DNA of 64,000 nt from positions 3,001 through 67,000 of the forward strand of contig CAZZEH010000020.1 of NCBI GenBank assembly GCA_964653095.1. Direction: 5' to 3'. Shown here in pieces: positions 1 through 8,385 of the stretch (the stretch's first letter is position 1; each line of letters begins with the position of its first letter). The notes below the pieces were generated by a model. The model saw only the letters and a program-made list of their open reading frames with translations. It searched no databases and had not been told where the DNA came from. A program made the translations under genes and the position numbers. This DNA is from JAMLHH01 sp964653095. GTDB lineage: Bacteria > Bacteroidota > Bacteroidia > Chitinophagales > JADIYW01.

Positions 1-105
1 CCGAATAATAGAATCTTCCTTTTTGTCAAATCCCTGAAACGACGTACAAAAAGCAGAGATATGCAATAAAAACAGGGCTGTAAAAAACAAAAATCTCTTA
101 AGCAT
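1..105 (-). CDS. N-terminus of a secreted or lipid-anchored protein (partial)
   Basis: The first 35 codons of a minus-strand gene read in frame from an ATG at 103-105 to the window edge. They begin MLKRFLFFTALFLLHISAF and then Cys20. This is a basic start followed by a hydrophobic stretch, so it is a signal peptide. Cys20 could be a lipid-attachment site, but the residues before it are not a classical lipobox. A purine-rich AAAGGAAGAG stretch precedes the ATG. The mature part lies outside the window, so no function can be assigned. It is divergent from leuB. Confidence 0.6.
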   Translation of the reverse strand, partial: MLKRFLFFTALFLLHISAFCTSFQGFDKKEDSIIR

Positions 106-167
106 TTTCTCTCTTCCTTTTGAAAGTCTATTTGAAGTTAGGATATCTTTTTTAAATAACGCTTTTG

Positions 168-175
168 TAAGTTTG
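168..175 (+). promoter_or_regulatory. candidate -7 box (TAAGTTTG) for leuB
   Basis: TAAGTTTG matches the Bacteroidota -7 consensus TAnnTTTG and lies 26 bases before the leuB ATG. I see no convincing TTTG -33 element at the usual 19-21 base spacing, so this is a partial match only. Confidence 0.35.
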
Positions 176-201
176 CACTTTATCAATTGAATTTAATAAA
201 T

Positions 202-1257
202 ATGAATAAGAAAATAGCAGTTTTACCCGGAGACGGCATTGGTCCTGAAATTATAAACGAAGCGATAAAGTCTCTAAAAGCTGTAGAAAAAAAATTTAAC
301 CATCAGTTTGAGTTTAAAGAAGGTTTAGTCGGTGCGGCTGCTATTGACGCGACAGGAAATCCATATCCCAATGAGACTCATGACATCTGTTTGTGGAGTG
401 ATGCCATACTTTTTGGAGCTATCGGCGACCCTAAATACGATAACGACCCATCCGCCAAAGTCCGACCGGAACAGGGACTTCTCGCCATGAGAAATGCCTT
501 GGGACTGTATGCCAATATTCGTCCTGTAAAAAGTTATGACAGCTTATTGGACGCTTCCCCACTAAAAGCAGATATCATAAAAGGAGTGGACTTTGTGGTC
601 GTGCGAGAATTAATAAGCGGAATATATTTTGGCAAACCGAGAGGACGGAGCGAAGACGGTACTCATGCATTTGACACTTGTGAATATACTTCTGACGAAA
701 TTCTAAGAATTACTGAAAAAGCTTTTCAATATGCCAAAAACAGAAAGAAAAAGGTTACACTTTTAGATAAAGCCAATGTTTTGGCTACATCAAGACTGTG
801 GAGAGAGGTAGTAGGAAATTATGCCAAGCAGCATCCGGACATTGAATTGGAGATGGCTTTTATAGATGCCGCGGCGATGCAAATTATTCAAAGACCCAGG
901 CAGTATGATGTAATCCTGACTGAAAATATGTTTGGAGATATTATTTCAGATGAAGCTTCGGTAATTACAGGAACTTTGGGACTACTGCCGTCCGCATCCA
1001 TCGGTGAAAAATCTGCTCTGTACGAACCTATACACGGCTCATACCCTCAGGCAAAAGGAAAGAATATAGCGAATCCAATGGCGACCATTTTATCGGCTGC
1101 CATGATGTTAGAATATTCGTTTGGATGGTTGGAAGAGGCAAAGGCTATTGAAACAGCAGTAGAAAAGGCTTTGGCAGAAGGTATCGTTACTGAAGATATC
1201 AATCAGGGGAAATACTCTACTTCGGAAGTGGGAGATGCTATTGCTGCAAATATCTAA
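202..1257 (+). CDS. leuB: 3-isopropylmalate dehydrogenase
   Basis: LeuB catalyses the NAD-dependent oxidative decarboxylation of 3-isopropylmalate in leucine biosynthesis in the cytosol. The 351-residue protein has the family hallmarks: N-terminal AVLPGDGIGPEI, the substrate-binding RPVKSY and RELISGIYFGKPRG segments, and the metal-binding NMFGDIISDEAS motif late in the protein. The length is normal. I start at the ATG at 202 (MNKKIAVLPGDG); the longer reading from a TTG at 187 adds five residues with no family support and overlaps the promoter region. The partner genes leuA, leuC and leuD are about 44 kb away on the other strand, so leuB is transcribed alone here. Confidence 0.95.
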   Translation: MNKKIAVLPGDGIGPEIINEAIKSLKAVEKKFNHQFEFKEGLVGAAAIDATGNPYPNETHDICLWSDAILFGAIGDPKYDNDPSAKVRPEQGLLAMRNALGLYANIRPVKSYDSLLDASPLKADIIKGVDFVVVRELISGIYFGKPRGRSEDGTHAFDTCEYTSDEILRITEKAFQYAKNRKKKVTLLDKANVLATSRLWREVVGNYAKQHPDIELEMAFIDAAAMQIIQRPRQYDVILTENMFGDIISDEASVITGTLGLLPSASIGEKSALYEPIHGSYPQAKGKNIANPMATILSAAMMLEYSFGWLEEAKAIETAVEKALAEGIVTEDINQGKYSTSEVGDAIAANI

Positions 1258-1343
1258 GAACGCAAGCCGATTGCTGAATAGGGATTTGCTTTTTTGTGAA
1301 TACATGGAAATACCCTTGTTTCAATCTGCTTTCCACAATGGTT

Positions 1344-1403
1344 AAACAGCGTAGCTGTTCCCTAATTGTTGAAAGCATCATTAAAGCCGGCATTGACTCC
1401 ATA
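1344..1403. repeat. 60-bp direct repeat B, left copy
   Basis: Begins AAACAGCGTAGCTGTTCCC. It pairs with 3246-3305 in the same orientation, with six mismatches over 60 bases, all C/T on this strand, and no gaps. The pair encloses the Fic gene and the inner 150-bp repeat pair. Confidence 0.85.
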
Positions 1404-1537
1404 TAAGGGTAGGAAATTTTATTTTTATTTACCAATGTTATTTGGATAATAAGATGCTTCCAGCATGACATTGATTATCTAAACGACATTGATTTGCTTT
1501 CTTCAATTAGGTGATTCCTTTGGAGTTACACTATTGC

Positions 1538-1687
1538 AATTAATTGCAAAAACTTTCAACAAGAAATTTCTTAATGTAGTTTTTGGCTAAAATTTTCAAT
1601 AAGAATATTTTTAGTGAAGACTTTGACATTAAAAACCCCTAAACTTCAAAAATAAAGATTCCAAGTCTTTTCACTTTGAAAAGGAGT
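1538..1687. repeat. 150-bp direct repeat A, left copy
   Basis: Starts AATTAATTGCAAAAACTTTC and aligns without gaps to 3010-3159, with roughly 16 mismatches (about 89 percent identity by eye). It contains the shared block ATTTTTAGTGAAGACTTTGA and no evident coding capacity. Confidence 0.85.
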
Positions 1688-1823
1688 AGAAAAACAGCAC
1701 AAAAGAGTTTTTAGCTTCTCTGATGTGGAAAAAGTAAGGGTTCGTTACATACTGAAAAAACAGTTGCGAGAGCTCGTTTTAATTCTAAGTAAGTACGATT
1801 TTGTCAGTCGCTGATATTACAGC

Positions 1824-2951
1824 TTACTTGTTTTTAAATAAGTCAATGTATTCCTGAAAAGCATATGATCTGTTTCTATCATCGCCGGTAATTTCTTTTA
1901 AAATTCCCATTTTTTCAAACTCATTCAATAAGTTATAAGCAGTCCGGAGTGATCTTCCTACGATTAAACCGACCTTTTTAGCATCAATTATTGGATTCTG
2001 ATACAGATGATCTATTAGTTTTAGTCCATCTCCGCTTCTGGCGCCCATATCGTTCAATTTAATTTCAATATTTTTTTGAAGCTGCAATATTCCGTCAAAA
2101 GTTTTAATTCCCTTTTGTGCGGTTTCTATCACACCGGTTAAGAAAAATTTAATCCACTGCTCTATATCATGATGCGTTCTAACTCTCATCAGATTATCAT
2201 AATATAAGGTGCGATGTCTCTCAAAGAAATCAGACAGGTAAAGAATAGGCTGCTTTAAAATTCCTGTACTGACCAAATATAATGTGATTAATAATCTTCC
2301 GGTTCTCCCATTTCCGTCTAAAAATGGATGGATAGTTTCAAATTGATAATGTATGATAGCAGCTTTGATGATATCCGGCAGCAAATTAGACCTGTCGTTA
2401 GCAAATTTTTCCAAATCAGAAATTAATTCTGGTATCGAACTGTGGATCGGAGGCACAAAAACAGCATCGTTGATAGAAGCTCCGCCAATCCAATTCTGGC
2501 TTGTCCTAAACTCACCGGGCAATTTATGCATACCACGTACTCCCTGCAACAATATTTTATGTGTATGGCGAATCAAACGTGAAGAAAAGGGAAGGTTTTC
2601 CAATGCTACAACTGCACTTTTCATCGCAAGTATATAGTTCTGAACTTCCTCCCAGTCATCTCTCTTGTCAAGATGTATTTCTTCTGCTGTCAGAAAAGCT
2701 TCTTCAATTTTAGTTTGAGTACCTTCAATTTTAGATGATTGAGTAGCCTCTTTAACTAAGTGCATTTGAATGAATAAATCAATATTCACATATTCTGAAT
2801 ACATATCCAACCTACCCAATTGCCTATCCGCTTTACTAAGCATTTGGATGATTTCCATATTATCCATTTTCCATGGATGGTGTATAAAATTGGGCTGAAA
2901 GCTTTTATAATAGCTTTGCTGCTCGTATCTGCCAGACTTAAATTCTTTCAC
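1824..2951 (-). CDS. Fic family protein (AMPylase-type)
   Basis: Fic enzymes transfer a nucleotide monophosphate, usually AMP, to target proteins. In this 375-residue protein the complete catalytic motif HPFLDGNGRTGR lies at residues 208-219. The N-terminal Fic_N-type region carries SSKIEG at 72-77, which fits the inhibitory-helix motif (S/T)xxxE(G/N), so this is a class II self-inhibited Fic protein. The last third resembles a winged-helix domain that could bind DNA. Translation starts at a GTG at 2949-2951; no ATG precedes the conserved region except deep inside it. No antitoxin gene is adjacent, which fits cis inhibition. Long direct repeats flank the gene on both sides, suggesting it arrived as a unit. 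The target is not predictable. Confidence 0.9.
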   Translation of the reverse strand: MKEFKSGRYEQQSYYKSFQPNFIHHPWKMDNMEIIQMLSKADRQLGRLDMYSEYVNIDLFIQMHLVKEATQSSKIEGTQTKIEEAFLTAEEIHLDKRDDWEEVQNYILAMKSAVVALENLPFSSRLIRHTHKILLQGVRGMHKLPGEFRTSQNWIGGASINDAVFVPPIHSSIPELISDLEKFANDRSNLLPDIIKAAIIHYQFETIHPFLDGNGRTGRLLITLYLVSTGILKQPILYLSDFFERHRTLYYDNLMRVRTHHDIEQWIKFFLTGVIETAQKGIKTFDGILQLQKNIEIKLNDMGARSGDGLKLIDHLYQNPIIDAKKVGLIVGRSLRTAYNLLNEFEKMGILKEITGDDRNRSYAFQEYIDLFKNK

Positions 2952-3009
2952 TTAAATTAAGTTTGCTGCAAAAATAAGACTAATTTTTCAACAATATACC
3001 TTTTATTGA

Positions 3010-3159
3010 AATTAATTGCAAAAATTTTCAACAAAAAATTCCTTATTGTAGTTTCTGGCCAAAATCTTCAATAGAAACATTTTTAGTGAAGACTTTGATA
3101 TTAAAAATCCCTAAACTTCAAAAATAAAAATTCCAAGTCTTTTTACTTTTAAAAAGAGT
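3010..3159. repeat. 150-bp direct repeat A, right copy
   Basis: Partner of 1538-1687, collinear and in the same orientation. It begins about 60 bases upstream of the Fic start codon, so it may carry or influence the Fic promoter. Confidence 0.85.
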
Positions 3160-3245
3160 GAAAAGCAGTATCGGCTTTGAGAAGGAAAGTGACGGTTCTG
3201 TGAGATGCTTAGCTCTGTTCGACATGACGATGTAGGTATAAAGGC

Positions 3246-3305
3246 AAACAGCGTAGCTGTTCCCCAATTGTTGAAAGTATCACCAAAGCTGGCACTGACT
3301 CCATA
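3246..3305. repeat. 60-bp direct repeat B, right copy
   Basis: Partner of 1344-1403, same orientation. The order across the locus is B, A, fic, A, B, with all copies pointing the same way, so this is neither a simple tandem duplication nor a terminal inverted-repeat element. Confidence 0.85.
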
Positions 3306-3630
3306 GGAGTCGCCTAATTAAAATCGATTTTCAGTTCTAACAAAAACCTCTGTGTAAATAGAGAGGTGCCATTTTAGATCCAAAATATCAAGTTGTCTCA
3401 GTTACTGAATATATAAAAGGAAATTACATTGCTTACATACAAAACTTTGGTGCTGTACATTGTGACAAGTAAATCAGGAGAAGTTATTTTTTAATTTGAA
3501 GTCTGAATTCTAACCATCAATTAGCAAACAACTGTACCTTTCTTTTTTTACTGAAATCCGTATTTTAGGAAAAATAAAAAAGGCTTTGATGTAACCTTCA
3601 GGGTTATTATGGGTTATATCAGTAAGCAAT
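3306..3630. other. intergenic region, possible gene remnant
   Basis: There is no clear gene. One short reading at 3371-3472 ends in a stop and would give 33 residues containing YQVVSVTEYIKGNYIAYIQN. It has no start codon or ribosome site and may be a decayed gene end. A promoter for the small gene at 3631 must lie in the last part, but I see no clear -33/-7 pair. Confidence 0.4.
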
Positions 3631-3963
3631 ATGGAACTTCAGCACATCAAACAACTTTTAAGCGAAACACTGCATATATATAATGCCTCTGTGAATGAGT
3701 ATGCATCCGAAGAAGCTTTGCTCGTCTGGCTGACCGGATATGTAGAAGAATTGGCATCCAACGATTTCGATGCATTATTGTTATTGCTGTACAGAATAGA
3801 TGTAAGTGAAGAAAAGGTTCGGGAAATGTTGAGTGAGGGAGACGGGCAAGACTCCTCGAAAATTATTGCCCGACTGATTTTGGAAAGGCAAAAACAAAAA
3901 ATATTCTGGAGAAATAAGTTTAAAAATCAGCAAACAGAAACGGATGATGAAGAAAAATGGTAA
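3631..3963 (+). CDS. small conserved-type hypothetical protein
   Basis: This is a soluble, helix-rich, acidic 110-residue protein with no signal peptide or membrane segment. The middle reads LLLLLYRIDVSEEKVREML and the C-terminus is charged (ARLILERQKQKIFWRNKFK). This pattern, a short N-terminal helix followed by a YRIDV core and a LILER helix, resembles small uncharacterised proteins I recall from other Bacteroidota; that is recollection, not a search. It overlaps the next gene by 20 bases, so the two are probably translationally coupled. The function is unknown. Confidence 0.65.
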   Translation: MELQHIKQLLSETLHIYNASVNEYASEEALLVWLTGYVEELASNDFDALLLLLYRIDVSEEKVREMLSEGDGQDSSKIIARLILERQKQKIFWRNKFKNQQTETDDEEKW

Positions 3964-4153
3964 AATAAACTCACCCAAAAACACAAAGGTACCTCAAAAT
4001 GCAGAAAGTCTAAAAGGAAAGTCTAAAAACAAGCCTGATGAAACGAACCTGTTGGAAAACGAGGAGTATCACTTTTCATCTTCACTGAATGAGGAACTGA
4101 ATGAACTGCTTGAGAAAGACTCCAAAAGATTTTTTGGCGGATGCGGAGGATAA
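3944..4153 (+). CDS. small Lys/Glu-rich protein with a GGCGG C-terminus
   Basis: This is a 69-residue reading that starts with ATGATG inside the end of the preceding gene. The N-terminal 35 residues are Lys/Asn-rich and probably disordered. They are followed by an acidic amphipathic stretch (SSSLNEELNELLEKDSK) and the tail RFFGGCGG. The layout, a polar leader then a helix then a short Gly/Cys tail, is reminiscent of a peptide precursor, but no modifying enzyme or transporter is adjacent. It could instead be a small metal- or RNA-binding partner of its neighbour. The function is unknown. Confidence 0.55.
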   Translation: MMKKNGKINSPKNTKVPQNAESLKGKSKNKPDETNLLENEEYHFSSSLNEELNELLEKDSKRFFGGCGG

Positions 4154-4198
4154 TTTTTCGGCTGGTCAATGCATACTTACCGAAACAAAAATTGCGCA

Positions 4199-4233
4199 AT
4201 AAAAAAGGGCCTGCAAACAGTGTTACAGACCCT
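4199..4233 (-). terminator. rho-independent terminator of the DUF3078 gene
   Basis: Read on the minus strand this is an eight-pair stem (AGGGTCTG / CAGGCCCT, one G-U pair) followed by a run of six Ts. It lies just after the end of the gene at 4255. The plus-strand gene ending at 4153 faces it. Confidence 0.7.
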
Positions 4234-4254
4234 TCATATCATTAAAATAAACTG

Positions 4255-5262
4255 TTACAATTCTGCAGGAGCAGCTTTTTCAATTGTTTTTTCCATTGAA
4301 TAGGATAATCCTATACCAATCACATCTCTAAACTGAACCTTTCTTTTGGTTACAGTCTCTTCTCTCTTTTTGTCATAGACCGGAATTAACTGGTCGTAAT
4401 CCCAGATAAGATGAGTAAAGATTGCAGCAGATAAAAATTTGTTCACTTTTAATCCGATAGCAGTTTGCCAGTCCACATCAATGTTTTGTGCCGGGCCGTT
4501 TTTATAATCTTTAAACACTTTCAATACAGACTGTACGTTTACGTTTTTCACTACTTCCTGCTTGTAGGAGAAGATCGCAGTAGCTCCCACTTCTGCTCTG
4601 AAATTTTTCCCAAGATTACCGTGTCTGTCCTGAGCAGCAATTGAATCATTGGCTACAATAGTCATTTTCGCAGCTATTGGCGATAAGAACATGGAGAAAT
4701 ACTGATTCGGCACATAATCCATACCAAGCGCACCGTCAATAATCATCGGACTTGCAAATTTGGAAATCATTAAAACTTTGTTTCCGTCACCGCCATACTC
4801 GTATGTAGGTGTCATCAGAGTTCTCATGTTGGCATAGGCTGACACATACCATTTCTTTGAAACTGCATAACCATATTTTGTGAATAATTCCAAGCGGTCA
4901 GAGTTTTTACGAATAGGTTCTCCTTTAATTTTCTGAGTTCCGTATTCAATTCCCAATCTGTTTTGCCACAAATGCTTTCCAAATTTATAGTCCGCATAAG
5001 CGTTTACCACACCGAGCAAAGAAATGGATGGATCTCCACCCGCTGACCAGTTCTTAAGGCCTACCTGATTAAAAGTAATAGAACCCGTTCCACCCAGTTT
5101 CCATCCCTCCGGGTTTTCAGAAAGTTTTTTCTCATCATTTTCCTGTTTTGCCTTGTTTCCATCGGCTACTTCCTCTACCTGTTGAATATCGTCAACCGCT
5201 TGCACCTGAGCATATACATATACAAAACTCATGGCCATAAAAAATGTAATCAGTTTTTTCAT
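4255..5262 (-). CDS. DUF3078 family outer-membrane protein
   Basis: This 335-residue protein has a signal peptide (MKKLITFFMAMSFVYVYAQ), an acidic linker of about 35 residues, and then a region of alternating hydrophobic/polar strands. The conserved opening WKLGGTGSITFNQVGLKNWS, followed by GGDPS, is typical of the DUF3078 family of Bacteroidota, which are predicted outer-membrane beta-barrels. Aromatic-rich strands (FTKYGYAVSKKWYVSAYAN) support a barrel. The substrate and role are unknown. It stands alone with its own terminator and is divergent from gyrB. Confidence 0.85.
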   Translation of the reverse strand: MKKLITFFMAMSFVYVYAQVQAVDDIQQVEEVADGNKAKQENDEKKLSENPEGWKLGGTGSITFNQVGLKNWSAGGDPSISLLGVVNAYADYKFGKHLWQNRLGIEYGTQKIKGEPIRKNSDRLELFTKYGYAVSKKWYVSAYANMRTLMTPTYEYGGDGNKVLMISKFASPMIIDGALGMDYVPNQYFSMFLSPIAAKMTIVANDSIAAQDRHGNLGKNFRAEVGATAIFSYKQEVVKNVNVQSVLKVFKDYKNGPAQNIDVDWQTAIGLKVNKFLSAAIFTHLIWDYDQLIPVYDKKREETVTKRKVQFRDVIGIGLSYSMEKTIEKAAPAEL

Positions 5263-5542
5263 ATCACTAAAATTTTGTGCGAAAGTACAATATAAAGAAC
5301 AAACTTAAAGTGAAAGGTATATTACTTTTCTCTTAATATAGTGGAAATTATTTTAATGTGATGTTTTGAAAATTACTTTTTCTGTTCTTTTTAATGCACT
5401 CATAAACCGCTTTCTATAATCCAATTTTCTATTATACTTTCTTTTGCACTTCGTTTCAACAATCATAAAAACGATTTCAGAAAAGTATAAGGACTGTGTA
5501 TAAGCTCTTTGTTTATACAGGCATAAGAAGACAGATTTTTCG

Positions 5543-5550
5543 TATCTTTA
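5543..5550 (+). promoter_or_regulatory. candidate -7 box (TATCTTTA) for gyrB
   Basis: TATCTTTA lies 29 bases before the gyrB ATG and differs from TAnnTTTG at one base. No TTTG lies at the expected spacing. The rest of the 317-base region 5263-5579 between the DUF3078 gene and gyrB shows no gene or other structure. Confidence 0.3.
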
Positions 5551-5579
5551 ACGAGTTAAATTTTAAACAGAATTGATTT

Positions 5580-7556
5580 ATGTCAGAATTGGAGGAAAAG
5601 TCAAAACATCAGGATAATAACGCCCAATATGGAGCAGATAACATTAAGGTTCTCGAAGGACTGGAAGCAGTAAGAAAGCGCCCGGCCATGTATATCGGAG
5701 ATGTCGGGACAAGGGGCTTGCATCATTTGGTTTATGAAGTCGTGGATAACTCTATTGATGAGGCTCTTGCCGGTCACTGCGACACCATCACGGTCACTAT
5801 TCATAAAGACAACAGCATATCGGTACAGGACAACGGAAGAGGTATTCCGGTAGCCATTCACGAAAAAGAAGGTAGGTCTGCTTTAGAAGTGGTGATGACT
5901 GTACTGCATGCCGGAGGTAAATTTGATAAAAACTCTTATAAAGTTTCCGGAGGGCTGCACGGTGTCGGGGTTTCCTGCGTAAACGCACTATCCTCGCATC
6001 TTGAAGTCACCGTAGAAAGGGACGGAAAAAAATATTTTCAGGAATATTCCATCGGGGTCCCAAAATACGACGTAAAGGAAGTAGGCGAAAGCAGCAACCG
6101 GGGCACTACTGTTCGATTTTTGCCGGACAGGAGCATCTTTACCCATGTAGTTTACAGCTATGAAACACTTATGGCGAGAATGCGGGAACTTGCTTTCCTG
6201 AACAGAGGTATTACCATATCCATCAATGATGAAAGGCAAAAAGACGAAAACGGAAATATCAAATCCGAAACATTCTACTCCGAGGGAGGAATAAAAGATT
6301 TTGTAAAGTACTTAGACCGCACCCGAACTCCAATTTTGCAGGAACCTGCATTTATGGAAGGGGTAAAAGATATGGTCACCGTAGAAGTGGCATTCCAATA
6401 TAATGACGGAGAATACAATGAGAACCTCCACTCATACGTGAATAATATCAACACCATAGAAGGCGGTACACACGTTTCCGGCTTCAGAAGAGCACTTACA
6501 CGAGTTTTCAAAAGCTACGGAAATAAAAATGGTCTTTTTGACAAAGTAAAAATGGAAATCAGCGGGGATGATTTTCGGGAAGGAATTACTGCCATTATTT
6601 CTATAAAAGTTCCTGAACCGCAATTTGAAGGGCAAACCAAAACTAAGTTGGGCAATGGAGAAGTACAGGGTATTACCGAATCTATTTTTGGAGAAAATTT
6701 AGAGTATTTCTTAGAAGAACATCCCAAAGAAGCCAGGCTGATTATCAATAAGGTTATCATGGCGGCTACTGCTCGTCATGCGGCCAGAAAGGCTCGGGAA
6801 TTGGTTCAACGAAAAAATGTGCTTGTCGGCTCTGCACTTCCGGGAAAATTGGCGGACTGCTCCGAAAAAGACCCGGAATTGTGTGAGTTATTCCTTGTGG
6901 AGGGAGATTCTGCGGGAGGGACGGCCAAACAGGGCCGCGACAGAAAAACACAGGCAATTCTTCCTTTAAGAGGAAAAATTCTGAACGTAGAAAAAGCGAT
7001 GGAGTATAAAATATACGACAACGAAGAAATCAAAAATATTTTTACAGCCCTTGGAATTTCAAGAGGAAAAGAGGATGATGACAAAGCACTGAATTTAGAC
7101 GGATTGAGATATCATAAAGTGGTGATTATGACGGATGCCGATATAGACGGAAGCCACATTACTACTTTAATTTTGACCTTCTTTTTCAGATACATGCGTG
7201 AAATGGTTGAAAGCGGATATATCTATATTGCCACACCACCTCTATATTTAGTGAAGAAAGGACAGAGAAAAACTTATGCCTGGACTGAAGAAGAAAGAAT
7301 TGCTGCGGTGAAAGAATTGGCGGGAGGCGGGAAAGAAGAATCTGTAAATATTCAGCGATACAAAGGTTTGGGAGAAATGAACGCCGAACAGCTTTGGGAA
7401 ACAACCATGAATCCGGAAACAAGGACCTTACGACAAGTTACCATTGAAAATGCAGCCGAAGCGGACGCCACTTTCTCCATGCTGATGGGCGATGAAGTTC
7501 CGCCAAGAAGAGAATTCATCGAAAGAAACGCAAAATATGCAAAAATAGATGCATAA
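5580..7556 (+). CDS. gyrB: DNA gyrase subunit B
   Basis: GyrB is the ATPase subunit of gyrase and works with GyrA to introduce negative supercoils. The 658-residue protein carries the GHKL ATPase signatures (VVDNSIDEALAG near 55-65, DNGRGIP at 84-90, GGLHGVGVSCVNAL near 125), the transducer domain, and the TOPRIM signatures VEGDSAGG near 440 and TDADIDGSHI near 518. It ends with RYKGLGEMN and a short C-terminal part. This is the short Bacteroidota form without the long insertion seen in proteobacterial GyrB. TDADIDGSHI and the context favour GyrB, though ParE is closely related. A strong terminator follows. Confidence 0.95.
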   Translation: MSELEEKSKHQDNNAQYGADNIKVLEGLEAVRKRPAMYIGDVGTRGLHHLVYEVVDNSIDEALAGHCDTITVTIHKDNSISVQDNGRGIPVAIHEKEGRSALEVVMTVLHAGGKFDKNSYKVSGGLHGVGVSCVNALSSHLEVTVERDGKKYFQEYSIGVPKYDVKEVGESSNRGTTVRFLPDRSIFTHVVYSYETLMARMRELAFLNRGITISINDERQKDENGNIKSETFYSEGGIKDFVKYLDRTRTPILQEPAFMEGVKDMVTVEVAFQYNDGEYNENLHSYVNNINTIEGGTHVSGFRRALTRVFKSYGNKNGLFDKVKMEISGDDFREGITAIISIKVPEPQFEGQTKTKLGNGEVQGITESIFGENLEYFLEEHPKEARLIINKVIMAATARHAARKARELVQRKNVLVGSALPGKLADCSEKDPELCELFLVEGDSAGGTAKQGRDRKTQAILPLRGKILNVEKAMEYKIYDNEEIKNIFTALGISRGKEDDDKALNLDGLRYHKVVIMTDADIDGSHITTLILTFFFRYMREMVESGYIYIATPPLYLVKKGQRKTYAWTEEERIAAVKELAGGGKEESVNIQRYKGLGEMNAEQLWETTMNPETRTLRQVTIENAAEADATFSMLMGDEVPPRREFIERNAKYAKIDA

Positions 7557-7578
7557 CTAAAACGTTAAACTATAGAAC

Positions 7579-7603
7579 AGCCTGCTCTTTTGCAGGCTTT
7601 TTT
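7579..7603 (+). terminator. rho-independent terminator of gyrB
   Basis: Seven-pair perfect stem AGCCTGC / GCAGGCT with a six-base loop, followed by a T run, 22 bases after the gyrB stop codon. Confidence 0.85.
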
Positions 7604-7604
7604 A

Positions 7605-7635
7605 TTTGAATTCATTTCTCCTTTTTGTAACTTTA
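7605..7635 (+). promoter_or_regulatory. Bacteroidota-type promoter for the mbnP-mbnH pair
   Basis: TTTG at 7605-7608 and TAACTTTA at 7628-7635 are separated by exactly 19 bases, the spacing typical of the Bacteroidota vegetative promoter (TTTG / TAnnTTTG). Transcription would begin near 7642, just before the ATG at 7651. This argues against the longer TTG-initiated reading from 7606. Confidence 0.65.
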
Positions 7636-7650
7636 GTAAAAGCCTTTCTC

Positions 7651-8385
7651 ATGACAAGAATAAAATTTTGGAGCTTAATTTTGTTATTGCCTATCGTTTC
7701 AGGATGTAAAAAAGAAACTGTAAAAACTGATGAGCAATCTTTCTTAAATATTGAAATTCATTCTGCATTAAACGGAATTCCCTTAAAGGAAAATACTGCC
7801 CTGTCTTTTGATAATTCCTATGATATGAAAATTGATGAACTCAAATTTTTCATATCCAATCCGGCACTCATCAATGATGAAGGAGATACTGTATGGGCAA
7901 AATTTGCAGCATATCCGGAATCGGTTTTTTTATTTCACCTCAAAGAATCCAAAAACTTTCTTGTCAACGTGCCTGAAGGAACTTATCAAACTCTGATATT
8001 TGATGTGGGGCTGAATCCGGAACTAAATGATATGAATCCGGGTAAATTTGACTACCCGCATCCGTTGAGTTGGGAGCATGATATGTTTTGGGATATGCTT
8101 AAATATCGCTTTTTTATTTTGGAGAGTGCGGTAAATTACCCAGACACTTCAGATTTTACACATGTAATCAGTTATCATTTGGGCGGAGACGATTATTTGA
8201 GGAAAGTAGCTCTTCCGGTCAGTCTTAATATTCAGCCCGGGACATCCGAATTAGACATTGAATTTAACTTAGATGATATTTTTAAAGAAATAGACTGGAC
8301 CACTTTCTTTAGTTTTCACAGTGAAGGAATTCAGACAGAAATTGGATTAAAAATGATGGACAACGTCGGTAAAAGTTTCCGATAA
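7651..8385 (+). CDS. mbnP: MbnP family copper-binding lipoprotein
   Basis: This 244-residue exported protein begins MTRIKFWSLILLLPIVSGC, with a lipobox ending at Cys19, so it is probably anchored in a membrane. The body matches the MbnP pattern: a beta-sandwich-like opening (FLNIEIHSALNGIPL), DELKFFISN, VPEGTYQTLIFDVGLNPELN, and the diagnostic Trp/His-rich segment HPLSWEHDMFW at residues 137-147 followed by YRF. In characterised systems the diheme enzyme MbnH oxidises a Trp of MbnP to kynurenine, creating a copper site; the next gene encodes such an enzyme. Its stop overlaps the mbnH start by one base. Copper binding is inferred from family and context. Which Trp (141 or 147) would be modified cannot be told from sequence. 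Confidence 0.82.
   Translation: MTRIKFWSLILLLPIVSGCKKETVKTDEQSFLNIEIHSALNGIPLKENTALSFDNSYDMKIDELKFFISNPALINDEGDTVWAKFAAYPESVFLFHLKESKNFLVNVPEGTYQTLIFDVGLNPELNDMNPGKFDYPHPLSWEHDMFWDMLKYRFFILESAVNYPDTSDFTHVISYHLGGDDYLRKVALPVSLNIQPGTSELDIEFNLDDIFKEIDWTTFFSFHSEGIQTEIGLKMMDNVGKSFR

Larger units (their letters stand above)
1258..1823. other. long intergenic region with dispersed repeats
   Basis: I find no convincing gene in these 566 bases. They hold the left copies of two direct repeats (1344-1403 and 1538-1687) whose partners lie beyond the Fic gene. A short minus-strand reading (about 1238-1471) contains the phrase TIREQLRCLTIVE, but it coincides with repeat sequence and has no coding support. 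Confidence 0.6.

Noticed and set aside
1238..1471. Minus-strand small gene containing TIREQLRCLTIVE
   Set aside because: It lies in dispersed repeat B and its second copy is not preserved as a reading frame with the same ends; treated as repeat sequence.
3371..3472. Short plus-strand reading of 33 codons that looks protein-like
   Set aside because: No start codon or ribosome site, and too short to assign; may be a gene remnant but unsupported.
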